A stretch of 64,000 bases of DNA from DAHUXD01 sp963736455 (GCA_963736455.1 CAVTON010000002.1:434001-498000), one strand, 5' to 3'. Numbered from the stretch's first letter, positions 32,086-41,492 are shown. Notes: generated by a model from the sequence alone, not told the origin. Program-made: numbers and translations.

Positions 32086-32990
32086 AGGGCGCCCCGGCCG
32101 CATCGGCCGCCGACACGATCCGCGGAGTGCGCGTCTCCCATCCGGACAAGGTCTACTGGCCCGAGGAGGGCTACACCAAGCGCGACCTCGTCGAGTATTA
32201 CGCCGCCGTCTTCGAGCGCCTGAAGCCCTACGTCAAGGATCGAATGCTCTCGCTCGAGCGCTGCCCCGACGGAATGAAGGGCTCATGCTTCTTCCAGAAG
32301 GAGAAGCCCGAGGGGCTGCCGGAGACGACGCCGACGCAGAAGATCCAGCACGCGAAGAAGGCCACGAACTACGTCGTCGGAGGACGGCTCGACACGGAGC
32401 TCGCTCTCGCCAACCTCGGCTGCATCGCCGTCCATGTCTGGGGCGCGCGCTGCGCTTCGCCGCGCCGGCCCGACTGGGTCTGCGTCGACCTCGATCCGTC
32501 GGGCCCTCGATTCTCCGACGTCGTCAGCGCGGCCCTCAGGGTTCGTGAGGCGCTCGACGCCCTCGGCCTCGTCTCCTTTCCGAAGACGTCCGGCGGGAAG
32601 GGCCTGCACGTCTTCGTGCCGATCCGCACGGGACCCGACGCGGACGAGGTGCTCGGCTTCGCGGAGGAGCTCGGACGGCGTCTGGCCGCGGCGTTTCCGC
32701 GGATTTTCACGACGGAGGCGCGCGTCGCGGACCGCAAGGGAAAGGTGTACCTCGATCCCTTCCGCAACGGCTTCGCCCAGACGGTCGTCGCGCCGTATTC
32801 CGTGCGGCGTCGTCCCGGAGCGCCCTTTTCGCGGCCGCTCGCATGGCGGGACGTCAAGCGCGGTCTCGATCCCCTCCGCTTCAATCTCGGCAACTACGCG
32901 CGGGAGCTCGAGAAAAAGGATGCGTGGGCCGACTTCTGGAAGGCGCGACAGCCGCTCGGCCCCGCGATGGAGGCCGTCAAGAGACTCTAG
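32082..32990 (+). CDS. LigD polymerase/primase domain protein (copy 1)
   Basis: A 302-residue archaeo-eukaryotic-primase polymerase of the LigD group: VSHPDKVYWPEEGYTKRDLV, ERCPDGMKGSCFFQKEKP, then the catalytic acidic motif WVCVDLDPS, SGGKGLHVFVPI and the late VVAPYSVRRRPGAP. It adds nucleotides, preferably ribonucleotides, during end joining. GTG start coupled to the phosphoesterase gene. A second, diverged copy is at 39713-40639. No ligase domain follows here; the next gene is CheB-like. Confidence 0.92.
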   Translation: MKGAPAASAADTIRGVRVSHPDKVYWPEEGYTKRDLVEYYAAVFERLKPYVKDRMLSLERCPDGMKGSCFFQKEKPEGLPETTPTQKIQHAKKATNYVVGGRLDTELALANLGCIAVHVWGARCASPRRPDWVCVDLDPSGPRFSDVVSAALRVREALDALGLVSFPKTSGGKGLHVFVPIRTGPDADEVLGFAEELGRRLAAAFPRIFTTEARVADRKGKVYLDPFRNGFAQTVVAPYSVRRRPGAPFSRPLAWRDVKRGLDPLRFNLGNYARELEKKDAWADFWKARQPLGPAMEAVKRL

Positions 32991-33002
32991 GACCGGCCTT
33001 TC

Positions 33003-33018
33003 TGGCCGAAGTCTTGCT
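33003..33018 (+). promoter_or_regulatory. Sigma-54-like element close to the CheB-like start
   Basis: TGGCCGAAGTCTTGCT, GG-N10-GC. The predicted start is two bases before the ATG, which has no Shine-Dalgarno sequence, so a leaderless message is conceivable. Weak. Confidence 0.35.
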
Positions 33019-33030
33019 CCGGTAGTGAGC

Positions 33031-34062
33031 ATGGAGACGCGAGACGTCGTCGTCCTTGGCGCATCGGCCGGCGGTGTGGAGGTTCTCCGGCGGATCGCGG
33101 CCGATTTCGATCCCGAACTGCCGGCGGCGGTCTTCGTCGTCCTGCACCTCTCCGCGGAGCAGCCGAGCGCGCTGCCGGAGATCCTCGATCGCGCAGGGCC
33201 TCTTCCCGCGTTCGTTCCGGAGGATGGCGAGCCGATCGCGAGGGGGCGGATTCACGTCGCTCCTCCGGGCATGCACCTGATGCTCGAGCCCGGGGTGGTT
33301 CGCGTGGTGCACGGCCCGAGGGAGAATCGCCACCGCCCCTCGATCGACGTCCTCTTCCGGAGCGCCGCGAGAGCGTACGGGCCGAGAACGATCGGGGTCG
33401 TGCTGTCGGGGTCGCTGGACGACGGGACGGCCGGCGTCGTCGCGATCAAGATCCGCGGCGGCATTGCGGTCGTCCAGGACCCGGGGGAGGCCTTTTGCGC
33501 CGATATGCCCCGCAACGCGATGCGCTATGTCGAGGTGGACCACGTCGCCCCGGCGCTCGAGATCGGAAAGCTCCTGAACCGGCTCGTCCTCGAACCCGTC
33601 GACCCGGAAGCTGCAGCGCCTCCTTCGCGGGAGATGATTCCGGAAACGAGAATCGCGCGGCTCGACGATTGCGAGATCTCGAGCGACGACAAACCCGGAG
33701 TGCCGTCGGCCGTGGCGTGTCCCGACTGCCGCGGGGTTCTCTGGGAGATCCAGGAGGCCGACCTCCTCCGCTTTCGATGCCGCACCGGCCATGCCTTTTC
33801 GCCCGAGACTCTCCTCGAGGCCCAGGACGAGGGCGTCGAACAGGCGCTCTGGGAGGCTCTCCGGGCGCTCGAGGAGCGTGCGGCGCTGCGGCGCCGGCTC
33901 GTTCAGCTGGCTCGCGAGCGGCGCCTTGACAGCCTCGCGGCGGACTTCGAGGAGCGGGTTTCGCAGCTGGAAAGGGCGGCGGCCAGCCTCCGCGGGCTCC
34001 TTCTCCAGAAGGTCGGCGCCCAGGATCCGGACGCGAGCCTTCGACGAGTGCATATCCCATAG
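33031..34062 (+). CDS. CheB-like methylesterase-domain protein with Zn-ribbon C-part
   Basis: A 343-residue protein. Residues 5-185 are a CheB methylesterase domain without a receiver: catalytic Ser in VVLGASAGGVEVLRRI, His in VVLHLSAEQPS, Asp in VVLSGSLDDGTAGVVAIK. A zinc-binding region follows (VACPDCRGVLWEI and RFRCRTGHAFSPETLL), then a helical tail. This arrangement is known in stand-alone CheB homologues not tied to flagellar chemotaxis. It precedes the giant CheB-CheR kinase by 42 bases and probably belongs to the same signalling unit. Confidence 0.88.
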   Translation: METRDVVVLGASAGGVEVLRRIAADFDPELPAAVFVVLHLSAEQPSALPEILDRAGPLPAFVPEDGEPIARGRIHVAPPGMHLMLEPGVVRVVHGPRENRHRPSIDVLFRSAARAYGPRTIGVVLSGSLDDGTAGVVAIKIRGGIAVVQDPGEAFCADMPRNAMRYVEVDHVAPALEIGKLLNRLVLEPVDPEAAAPPSREMIPETRIARLDDCEISSDDKPGVPSAVACPDCRGVLWEIQEADLLRFRCRTGHAFSPETLLEAQDEGVEQALWEALRALEERAALRRRLVQLARERRLDSLAADFEERVSQLERAAASLRGLLLQKVGAQDPDASLRRVHIP

Positions 34063-34104
34063 AATTGTCCCTTCGCGAAGGTTCGGCCCGGCGGAGGAAA
34101 CGGT

Positions 34105-37100
34105 TTGAGGAGGACCGTGATCCACTCCCGTCAGAGAAAGAGGATGGATCGGCCGCGGCCGAAGAAGGCGGCGGCGAAGGCGAAGCGTCAGGCCCCTTCT
34201 CCCCGGAAGCTCGTTCCGACCGAAACGCTCGGCGAGTGCGACGGCTTTCCGGTCGTCGGGATCGGCGCCTCGGCCGGCGGCCTCGAAGCCTTCACGAAAC
34301 TCCTCGAGAAGCTCCCGCCCGACACGGGAATGGGGTTCGTCCTCGTGCAGCATCTGGACCCCAAGCGCGACTCGATGCTCCGGGAGATCCTGAGCCGCTC
34401 GACGTCCATGCGGGTGATCGAAGTCCGCGGGGGCCTGCGCATCGAGCCGAACACCGTCTACGTCATCACCTCCAACACCGAGATCACGCTCGATGACGGC
34501 GTGTTCCGGGTCGAGCCCCGGCCGAGGGGACGAGGCCACGAGCTCGCGATCGACCACTTCCTGCGCTCTCTCGCCGAGCAGTACAAGGGGCGCGCGATCG
34601 GCGTCGTCCTTTCCGGGACGATGTCCGACGGGGCGCTCGGCATGCGGGCGATCAAGGCCGAGGGAGGGCTGACGTTCGCGCAGACGGAGGAGTCCGCCCG
34701 GTTCTACGACATGCCGCGCGCCGCCATCGCGGCCGGAGCGGTCGACTTCGTTTTTCCTCCCGAGAAGATCGCGCAGGAGCTGGCCCGGATGGGCCGCCAT
34801 CCCTACGTGTGGCCGACCCGTTCCGAAGACCAGCCCGAGCAGAAGGTCGAAGGCCCGGATCACGGAAAGATCCTGATGATCCTTCGCAAGGCGACGGGCG
34901 TGGACTTCACGAACTACCGGCAGACCACCATCCGCCGGCGGATCGCCCGGCGCATGGCTCTGAAGAAGGTCGAGTCCGTCAGGAGGTACCTCGAGAGCCT
35001 GCGCCAGGAGCCGGAAGAAGTCCTCGCCCTGTACGAGGACATCCTCATCACCGTGACGGCGTTTTTCCGTGATCCCGACGTCTTCAAGACCCTCAAGGGC
35101 CGGGTTTTCCCCGGGATCCTGAAGGATCGTCCGGCCAACCTGCCGATCCGGATCTGGGTGCCGGGCTGCTCCACGGGCGAAGAGGTTTACTCGATCGCGA
35201 TCACGCTCTTCGAGGTCCTCCAGGGCGCCGAACGCAATCCTCCGGTCCAGATCTTCGCGACGGACGTGTCGGAGTCGGCGATCGAAAGGGCCCGCTCCGG
35301 CGTGTACCTCGAAAACGCGGTGGCGGACATGTCTCCCGAGCGCCTGAAGCGCTTCTTCTCGAAAACGGATGCGGGGTGGCAGATCTCCAAGGGCATCCGC
35401 GACGTTTGCGTCTTCGCCCGCCAGAACGTGACGCTCGATCCGCCGTTCTCGAACGTCGATCTCATCAGCTGCCGCAATCTCCTGATTTATCTCGAGCCGG
35501 TCCTCCAGAGACGAGTCGTCCCGCTGTTTCACTATGCCCTGCGCTCCAACGGGTACCTGATGCTCGGCAGCGCCGAGACGATTTCGGGCTTCGCGGACCT
35601 CTTCGCGCCGATCGACCGCAACCAGCGCATCTTTCTCAAGCGTCCGGGAGCCGCGCGGCCATTTCTGGATTTCGGTCGCCGACGCACGTCTGCGGGGGCG
35701 GAGGCTGCGGGGAGCCGGACTTCCGAAGTGACGCCCGCCGACCTCCAGAAGGAAGCGGACCGGCTCGTGATCGGCCGCTACGGCCCCGCCGGCGTTCTCA
35801 TCAACGACAACGACGACGTCCTGCAGTTCCGGGGCCGCACGAGCGCTTACCTCGAGCCCCCCTCCGGAGCCGCGAGCCTCAACATCCTGAAGATGGCCCG
35901 CGAGGGTCTTCTCTTCGACCTGCGCTCGGCGATTCTGAAGGCGAGAAAAAGCAACAAGTCCGTGCGAGCCGAGGACCTCCGGGTTCGCCAGGATGGCCAC
36001 TCGCGCCGCGTCAACCTCGAGGTCGTTCCCCTGCCGCACGGCGGCTCCGGCGCTCCGCATCTCCTGGTGCTTTTCGAGGAAGCGCCGCAGAGACGCAAGG
36101 CCGCGCCGCCGCCGCCTTCCCGCCGATCGCCGGGCCGCACGACCGAAGAGACGATCGTCACGCTCGAGCAGGAGCTGACGGCCACGAAGGACTACCTGCA
36201 GACGACCATCGAAGAACAGGAGGCCTCCAGCGAGGAGCTCAGGTCCGCCAACGAGGAGATCCTCTCCGCCAACGAGGAGCTCCAGTCGACCAACGAAGAG
36301 CTCGAGACCGCCAAGGAGGAGCTCCAGTCGACCAACGAGGAGCTGACCACGGTCAACGACGAGCTGCAAAACCGCAACGCCGAGCTCACGCACGTCAACA
36401 ACGATCTTCTGAACCTCCTCACGGGGACCTCGATCGCGATCGTGATGCTCGACAACGAAGGGAGGCTCCGTCGATTCACGGCGCAGGCGGAGAAGCTCCT
36501 GAACCTGGTGCCGGCCGACGTCGGGCGGCGCCTCCGGGACATCAAGCCGAACCTGAAGAACGTCGCGTTCGAAGGGCTGCTCGCCGACATCGTCGGCAAC
36601 GTGGCCACCCGCGAGCGCGAGGTCCAGGACGAAGATGGCAAGTGGTACCTGATGCGCGCCCGGCCGTACCGGACGATGGACAATCGGATCGACGGGACGG
36701 TGCTCGTCTTCTTCGACATCGATCCGATCAAGCGCAGCCTCGAGCAGGTCAACCGCTCCCGCGACTACGCCGAGTCGCTCGTCGAGACCGTTCGCGAGGC
36801 GCTCATCGTCCTCGACGCGTCGCTCTCGGTCCGGACGGCCAACCGCTCCTTCTACAGGATTTTTCAGACGTCGGCGCTCCAGACGGAGGGCAAGAACTTC
36901 CTGGAGCTCTGGGGGCTCGATCAATCGGCGCCCCAGCTGCGCGGCTTGCTCGAGAAGACGATCTCCGAGGGGCACGGGGTTCAGGATCTCGAGGTCGCCT
37001 TCGACGCCGAGCATCTCGGCAGGAAGACGATGCTGATCAACGCGCGGAGCATTCGCATGCCGGGCGAGTCGGAATCGCTCATCCTCCTCGCGGTCGGCGA

Positions 37101-38676
37101 CATCACCGAGACGAAACGGGCCGAGGACGCGCTCCGTGCCTCCGAGTCTCAATATCGATTGATCTTCGAGACCGCGCGCGAGGGCATCTGGCTGATGGAC
37201 GCGAAGACCGGCGTCCTCCTCGATGTGAATCCGTTCTTCCAGGACCTCGTCGGCTATTCGCGGAAGGATCTCGTTGGACGGAAGCCGTGGGACATCGGGC
37301 TCTTCGACGACGCGGCCGCGGCCCGATCGCGCTTCGAGGCGGATCTCGCGGGCGGATTCGGCTTCGAGCAGGAGGTCGAGCTGCGCACCCGGGACGGGCA
37401 ACCGGTCTGGGTCGAGGCCGTCACGAACACCTACCCGCTCGGCGAGCGCCTGGTCACGCAGGCCAACCTCCGCGACGTGACGGACCGCACCAAGCTCCAG
37501 GACCAGGTCCGCCAGATGCAGAAGCTCGACTCGATCGGGAGGCTCGCGGGGGGCGTCGCGCACGACTTCAACAACCTGCTCAACATCATTTCTGCCCACG
37601 TCGCGGTCCTGGCCCGGGAAGGATCCGCGGCGGGCAAGAAGGTGGAAAGCGTCCGATCCGTCGAGAAGGCGGTCGAGCGGGGGACGGCGGTGGTCCGGCA
37701 GCTCCTGACCTTCGCCCGGAAGACGGACGTCGCTTTCGAGTCGACCGATGCCAACACCGTCGCCAGGGAAGTCGTCTCGATGCTGCGGGAGACGCTTCCC
37801 AAGCAGATCAAGGTGTCGATCCGTCTCGCGGACGATCCGCCGAAGATCCTTGCCGATCCGAACCAGCTCCATCAGGCGCTCCTCAACCTGGCCGTCAATG
37901 CGCGCGACGCCATGCCGGATGGCGGGGTCCTGACGCTCGGAACCGACGTCGTCACCGGCGAAACGCTCCGGGCGAAATTCCCGGAGGCATCCGGGGCGCG
38001 CTACGTCGAGCTCTGCGTCTCGGACACGGGATCCGGCATGGACGATTCGACGCGCCGGCGGGTTTTCGAGCCCTTCTTCACGACGAAGGGCGACAACGGC
38101 CAGGGGCTCGGTCTCGCCGTGGTCTATGGAATCGTCAACGCCCATCGCGGCTTCATCGACGTCGAGACCGAGGCGGGCAAGGGCACGACGTTTCGGATCT
38201 ACATCGAGGTCCCGGAAAACGAGCCTGCCCATCCGTCGGCCGCAGGCCACGAGAGACCCGCGCGGAGAAAGGACTCTCGGCGGTTCACGGCGGCGCCGTC
38301 GCGAGCCGCGGGGCCCCCGACGGTTCTCCTCGTGGAGGACGAGGAGCTCCTGCTCAATCCCGTTCGGGACCTGCTCGAGGAGAACGGGTACTCCGTGCTG
38401 ACGGCGCTCGATGGCGCCGAGGCGGTTCGCTGCCACGCCGAGAACTCGACGCGCATCGACATCGTTCTTCTCGATCTGAGCCTGCCGCGTCTCGGGGGTT
38501 GGCAGGCGTTTCTGAGGATGCGCGAGGTCAACCCGCATTTGAAGTGCATCGTCGCGAGCGGGAATCTGGCCGTGGAACAGCGCGCCGCCATGGCGCTCGA
38601 GGGCGTGAAGACGTCGGTCCGCAAGCCGTATTCGGGGGACCAGATCCTGCAGGCGCTTCGGTCGATTCTTCAGTGA
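34105..38676 (+). CDS. CheB-CheR-PAS-histidine kinase-receiver fusion
   Basis: A 1523-residue soluble signalling protein. In order: CheB domain (about 48-235; GIGASAGGLEAF, VLVQHLDPK, VLSGTMSDGALG); CheR methyltransferase (about 250-520; WVPGCSTGEEVYSIAITLFE, FATDVSESAIERARSG, ISCRNLLIYLE); a coiled coil with SSEELRSANEEILSANEELQ repeats (about 690-760); three PAS domains (about 765-1130); HisKA with GGVAHDFNNLLNI; HATPase (NLAVNARDAM, DTGSGMD, GLGLAVVYG); and a receiver with the acceptor Asp in IVLLDLSLPRLGG and Lys in SVRKPY. TTG start with GGAGG at proper distance. No chemoreceptor or CheA lies nearby, so the methylated target is unknown. Confidence 0.93.
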   Translation: MRRTVIHSRQRKRMDRPRPKKAAAKAKRQAPSPRKLVPTETLGECDGFPVVGIGASAGGLEAFTKLLEKLPPDTGMGFVLVQHLDPKRDSMLREILSRSTSMRVIEVRGGLRIEPNTVYVITSNTEITLDDGVFRVEPRPRGRGHELAIDHFLRSLAEQYKGRAIGVVLSGTMSDGALGMRAIKAEGGLTFAQTEESARFYDMPRAAIAAGAVDFVFPPEKIAQELARMGRHPYVWPTRSEDQPEQKVEGPDHGKILMILRKATGVDFTNYRQTTIRRRIARRMALKKVESVRRYLESLRQEPEEVLALYEDILITVTAFFRDPDVFKTLKGRVFPGILKDRPANLPIRIWVPGCSTGEEVYSIAITLFEVLQGAERNPPVQIFATDVSESAIERARSGVYLENAVADMSPERLKRFFSKTDAGWQISKGIRDVCVFARQNVTLDPPFSNVDLISCRNLLIYLEPVLQRRVVPLFHYALRSNGYLMLGSAETISGFADLFAPIDRNQRIFLKRPGAARPFLDFGRRRTSAGAEAAGSRTSEVTPADLQKEADRLVIGRYGPAGVLINDNDDVLQFRGRTSAYLEPPSGAASLNILKMAREGLLFDLRSAILKARKSNKSVRAEDLRVRQDGHSRRVNLEVVPLPHGGSGAPHLLVLFEEAPQRRKAAPPPPSRRSPGRTTEETIVTLEQELTATKDYLQTTIEEQEASSEELRSANEEILSANEELQSTNEELETAKEELQSTNEELTTVNDELQNRNAELTHVNNDLLNLLTGTSIAIVMLDNEGRLRRFTAQAEKLLNLVPADVGRRLRDIKPNLKNVAFEGLLADIVGNVATREREVQDEDGKWYLMRARPYRTMDNRIDGTVLVFFDIDPIKRSLEQVNRSRDYAESLVETVREALIVLDASLSVRTANRSFYRIFQTSALQTEGKNFLELWGLDQSAPQLRGLLEKTISEGHGVQDLEVAFDAEHLGRKTMLINARSIRMPGESESLILLAVGDITETKRAEDALRASESQYRLIFETAREGIWLMDAKTGVLLDVNPFFQDLVGYSRKDLVGRKPWDIGLFDDAAAARSRFEADLAGGFGFEQEVELRTRDGQPVWVEAVTNTYPLGERLVTQANLRDVTDRTKLQDQVRQMQKLDSIGRLAGGVAHDFNNLLNIISAHVAVLAREGSAAGKKVESVRSVEKAVERGTAVVRQLLTFARKTDVAFESTDANTVAREVVSMLRETLPKQIKVSIRLADDPPKILADPNQLHQALLNLAVNARDAMPDGGVLTLGTDVVTGETLRAKFPEASGARYVELCVSDTGSGMDDSTRRRVFEPFFTTKGDNGQGLGLAVVYGIVNAHRGFIDVETEAGKGTTFRIYIEVPENEPAHPSAAGHERPARRKDSRRFTAAPSRAAGPPTVLLVEDEELLLNPVRDLLEENGYSVLTALDGAEAVRCHAENSTRIDIVLLDLSLPRLGGWQAFLRMREVNPHLKCIVASGNLAVEQRAAMALEGVKTSVRKPYSGDQILQALRSILQ

Positions 38677-39716
38677 GGAGCGCGGAGGACGTCCGCGAAC
38701 CGAACCCGGCTCTCGCGCTCGACCTGCTCGAAGGTGCACTGGCGGGGGGCCTTGTCGGGACGGAAGCGCTCGAATCGCGTGCCGTGGCGAAAGCGTCCCT
38801 GCGAGAAGTGGTCGTAGCGGACCTCGACCACGAGCTTCGGGCGAAGCGGTTCCCAGTCGCCGCTGCGCTCGGTCGACCACCGGCTCGGTCCGCCCGGCGC
38901 CCGGCCGGTGAACCCGGGAGGCCGGACGAGCTTCTCGAGGCGGGGCGTGAGCGCGCGTCGCTCCTCGCGCGCGATGGCGGAACAGAAGCCGACGTGGTCG
39001 AGCCGGCCTTCGGAGTCGTACAGCCCGAGCAGGAGAGAGCCGACGATCTTCTCCTTCGCCGCGTATCGAAATCCGCCGACCACGCAGTCCGCCGACCGGA
39101 TCACCTTGATCTTCCGCATCGCGCTGCGCTCCCCGGGGCGGTATTCCGCGTCCGCGAGCTTAGCCACGACGCCGTCCATGCCGCCGCCCGTCGCGGCGAG
39201 CCACCGCTTCGCCGTTCTCGGATCGAGTGTCGCCGGGGACAGTCGCACACGCCCCTCCCCGTCGGGAAAAGCCTTCGCGGCGAAGCGCTCGAGGGCCGCC
39301 CGCCGGCGGGTCCACGGCTCCGATAACAGGGATCGTCCTCTCTCGTCGGCGAGCAGATCGAAGACGAGGTAGACGGCCGGCGTCTCGACGGCGAGCTTGC
39401 GGACACGGCTCTCGGCCGGATGGATCCGTTGCAGCAGGTCGTCGAAGGACAGCGAATCGCCGACGGGCACCACGATCTCGCCGTCGAGGACGCAGCGCTT
39501 CGCGGGAATCTGTCTGAGGGCGGCGACGATCTCGGGAAAGTATCGGCCGAGCGGCTGACCGGCCTTGGACCGAAGCTCGACGTCCTCGCCATCGCGAAAG
39601 GCGAGGCACCGGAAGCCGTCCCACTTCGGCTCGTAGACCCACTCGGCTCCCCGCGGGATCTCGGCCGAGAGCTCGGCGAGCATCGGCTCGAGGGAGGTGG
39701 GGACCGGGAGGGTCAC
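38670..39716 (-). CDS. LigD-type ATP-dependent DNA ligase domain protein
   Basis: A 348-residue ligase. The nucleotidyl-lysine motif is EWVYEPKWDGFRCLAFRDG (Lys31); further motifs are VLDGEIVVP (III), YLVFDLLA (IIIa), MDGVVAKLADAEYRPG (IV) and RKIKVIRSADCVVGGFRYAA (V). An OB-fold part follows (GSLLLGLYD, then LVVEVRYDHFSQGRFRHGTR). It seals breaks in NHEJ. GTG start coupled to the upstream polymerase gene by GTGA. It is the last gene of the operon DUF3309, unknown, Pol, ligase and overlaps the convergent kinase gene by seven bases. Confidence 0.93.
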   Translation of the reverse strand: MTLPVPTSLEPMLAELSAEIPRGAEWVYEPKWDGFRCLAFRDGEDVELRSKAGQPLGRYFPEIVAALRQIPAKRCVLDGEIVVPVGDSLSFDDLLQRIHPAESRVRKLAVETPAVYLVFDLLADERGRSLLSEPWTRRRAALERFAAKAFPDGEGRVRLSPATLDPRTAKRWLAATGGGMDGVVAKLADAEYRPGERSAMRKIKVIRSADCVVGGFRYAAKEKIVGSLLLGLYDSEGRLDHVGFCSAIAREERRALTPRLEKLVRPPGFTGRAPGGPSRWSTERSGDWEPLRPKLVVEVRYDHFSQGRFRHGTRFERFRPDKAPRQCTFEQVERESRVRFADVLRAPH

Positions 39717-40639
39717 AGGAGCGCCTCGAGGCGGAAGCGGCGGCTGGCCGCGTCCACGGGCTTCCACAGGTCGCCGACGCGGCGCACGCGCTCGCGGACG
39801 TTGTCGATGCGGAAGTCCTCGGTGCGCACGCCCCGCTCGACCTCGTCCCAGGTCAGGGGCGTCGAGACGGCCGCCTCCGGCGTCGGACGGACGGAATACA
39901 CCGAGGCGAGAGTGCGCCCCCAGGCGTTCTGGTTGTAGTCGACGAGGACGCGGCCGCGCGGCCGCTTCGCCTTTCGATACTCCGCGGTGACGAGCCTCGG
40001 GTGGGCGGCTTCCATCTGCCGGGCGAGATCCCTGGCGAACGTCCAGACTTCCTTTTGGGTCGGTCCGCGCCGGATGGGCACGTAGACGTGTATCCCGCGC
40101 GAGCCGGTGGTCTTGGGAAAGCTCGGCATCTTCGAGGCGCTCAGCGCCTCGCGGACGAGGAGCGCGGTTTCGAGAACCCGCTCGAACGACGCGCCCGGAA
40201 CGGGATCGAGATCGAAGTGGAGGTAGTCGGGCCGGCTCACGTCGTCGCACCGCGCGTACCAGGGATTCAGGTCGATGCAGCCGAGGTTGACGACCCACAG
40301 CAGTGAGGCGAGGTCGTCGACGACGGGAAAGTCGATCACGTTGCCGGAGGCGTGCTCGATCGCGCAGGTTCGGAGCCAGTCCGGTTTCGGCGACGGGGTG
40401 CGCTTCATGAAGAAGAAGTCGCCGGCGGCGCCGTTCGGGTATCGCTTCATCACCATCGCCCGTCCGCGCACGTGCGGCAACAGGGCGACCGCGATCTCGG
40501 CGTAGTAGCGAAGCAGATCGCGTTTGGTCAGCCCGAGCTCGGGCCAGAACGGCTTCGAGAGGTTCGTGAGATGGACCTCCCGGTCGCCGGCGAGAACCCG
40601 CGCGTCGGAAATCGCGCGCGGGATCGGCGAACTCGTCAT
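39713..40639 (-). CDS. LigD polymerase/primase domain protein (copy 2)
   Basis: A 308-residue LigD polymerase: LTNLSKPFWPELGLTKRDLL, RYYAEIAVALLPHVRGR, MVMKRYPNGAAGDFFFMKR, the acidic motif YLHFDLDPVPGASF, GSRGIHVYVPIRRGPTQ and LASVYSVRPTPEAAVSTPLT. It differs from copy 1 enough to be an old duplication or an independent gain. Coupled at both ends by ATGA and GTGA overlaps. Two polymerase domains with different partners (phosphoesterase in one locus, ligase in the other) may act on different ends. Confidence 0.92.
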   Translation of the reverse strand: MTSSPIPRAISDARVLAGDREVHLTNLSKPFWPELGLTKRDLLRYYAEIAVALLPHVRGRAMVMKRYPNGAAGDFFFMKRTPSPKPDWLRTCAIEHASGNVIDFPVVDDLASLLWVVNLGCIDLNPWYARCDDVSRPDYLHFDLDPVPGASFERVLETALLVREALSASKMPSFPKTTGSRGIHVYVPIRRGPTQKEVWTFARDLARQMEAAHPRLVTAEYRKAKRPRGRVLVDYNQNAWGRTLASVYSVRPTPEAAVSTPLTWDEVERGVRTEDFRIDNVRERVRRVGDLWKPVDAASRRFRLEALL

Positions 40640-41250
40640 GGCCGCACCCGGCTTCGCGGATCGAGCCTCGGCGGCCGTGGACCGTGCCGGACCGCGCCGG
40701 CGACGGGGACGTAGCGGAGCTCGACGCCTTCGCGCGCCGCCCGCAGCAGCAGTCCTCCCCGGCTCATGTCGCCGCGGCCCACGAAGTCGGGCGGGAACAA
40801 GAGCCTTCGTCCGAAGACCTCGAGAAGCGTGGCGACGTACTTGTCCGATGCGATCGAGCCGAGGAGGACGACCTCCGCCGCGGGTCCGCAGGCCCGGCGA
40901 AGGGTCCGGAGGCTGCGCTCGAAGGGCCACCGAAACGCGGGCTCGGAAGCCGCGATCGGGATCCGGCCCTGCATCCGGAGCTCCTCGAGCCGGACCCGCG
41001 CGTCGGGGGCGAGCAGGCCGGAGCCCGCGGTGATGACGAAGCTGGCGCCCGGGGCGAAGCGTTCGGCGTAGGCGAGCTTGCCCCGGAAGTAGAGGCCCGA
41101 CAGAAACGCAAATATCTCTCCGAGCGGCGCCCCCTCGCGCGAGCGCAGCGCCGTCGCGAGATCGAAGGTGGCGGCCTCGCGCATCAGGATCTGCGCACGT
41201 TTGCCCGAGGTGGATGCGGGGGAGAGGAGAAAGACCCGGCGCGGCGTCAC
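40636..41250 (-). CDS. Conserved protein of unknown function in the ligD operon
   Basis: A 204-residue soluble protein. Conserved-looking blocks are FLLSPASTSGKRAQILMREA, GAPLGEIFAFLSGLYFRGKL, VVLLGSIASDKYVATLLEVF and PPDFVGRGDMSRGGLLLRAA, ending in VPVAGAVRHGPRPPRL. I recognise these only from uncharacterised proteins. No membrane segment. It is coupled to the LigD polymerase gene by an ATGA overlap, so a DNA-repair accessory role is possible but unproven. Confidence 0.75.
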   Translation of the reverse strand: MTPRRVFLLSPASTSGKRAQILMREAATFDLATALRSREGAPLGEIFAFLSGLYFRGKLAYAERFAPGASFVITAGSGLLAPDARVRLEELRMQGRIPIAASEPAFRWPFERSLRTLRRACGPAAEVVLLGSIASDKYVATLLEVFGRRLLFPPDFVGRGDMSRGGLLLRAAREGVELRYVPVAGAVRHGPRPPRLDPRSRVRP

Positions 41251-41274
41251 GATCGCGGCGCGCCGGGTCCCCGA

Positions 41275-41427
41275 TTACAGCCTGCCGGTCAGGAGCAAGA
41301 TGACGACGATGATCAGGATGACGCCGAGAACTCCGCTCGGCCCATATCCCCAGCTGCGGCTGTACCCCCAGCGAGGGACGGCTCCGAGGAGGAGCAGCAC
41401 CAGGACGATCAAAAGGATCAGGCCCAT
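41275..41427 (-). CDS. DUF3309 small membrane protein
   Basis: A 50-residue protein: MGLILLIVLVLLLLGAVPRW, then a GY-rich turn and GVLGVILIIVVILLLTGRL. The two-helix hairpin with a PxWGYS turn is DUF3309, a common small protein without known role. AGGAGG lies at ideal distance. It heads the ligD-Pol/ligase operon, 24 bases before the unknown gene, and has a sigma-54-like promoter. Confidence 0.85.
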   Translation of the reverse strand: MGLILLIVLVLLLLGAVPRWGYSRSWGYGPSGVLGVILIIVVILLLTGRL

Positions 41428-41452
41428 GAGACCTCCTTCGACGCGGTTACTT

Positions 41453-41468
41453 TGCACGGACGGTGCCA
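41453..41468 (-). promoter_or_regulatory. Sigma-54-like promoter before DUF3309-ligD operon
   Basis: Minus strand TGGCACCGTCCGTGCA, GG-N10-GC. The predicted start near 41442 gives a 15-base leader containing AGGAGG. It is back to back with the element at 41477. Confidence 0.65.
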
Positions 41469-41476
41469 GCGAGGGG

Positions 41477-41492
41477 CGGCACGCTTCTTGAA
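41477..41492 (+). promoter_or_regulatory. Sigma-54-like promoter before the disordered-protein gene
   Basis: CGGCACGCTTCTTGAA, GG-N10-GA, with the TTCTTGAA form shared with 31324, 45670 and 51033. The predicted leader is about 41 bases. Confidence 0.6.

Noticed and set aside
29710..32103. Long minus-strand frame of 797 codons
   Set aside because: Mostly antisense to ligD and topoisomerase coding in another frame; only its last 62 codons look like a real small protein.
32977..38880. Open frame of 1967 codons on the minus strand
   Set aside because: It is the antisense shadow of the CheB-like and CheB-CheR kinase genes; its text is Arg-rich without domains, while the plus strand has full conserved motifs.
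35376..39326. Open frame of 1316 codons on the plus strand
   Set aside because: Another frame over the kinase and the antisense of the ligase gene; low-complexity Arg/Gly text caused by high GC.
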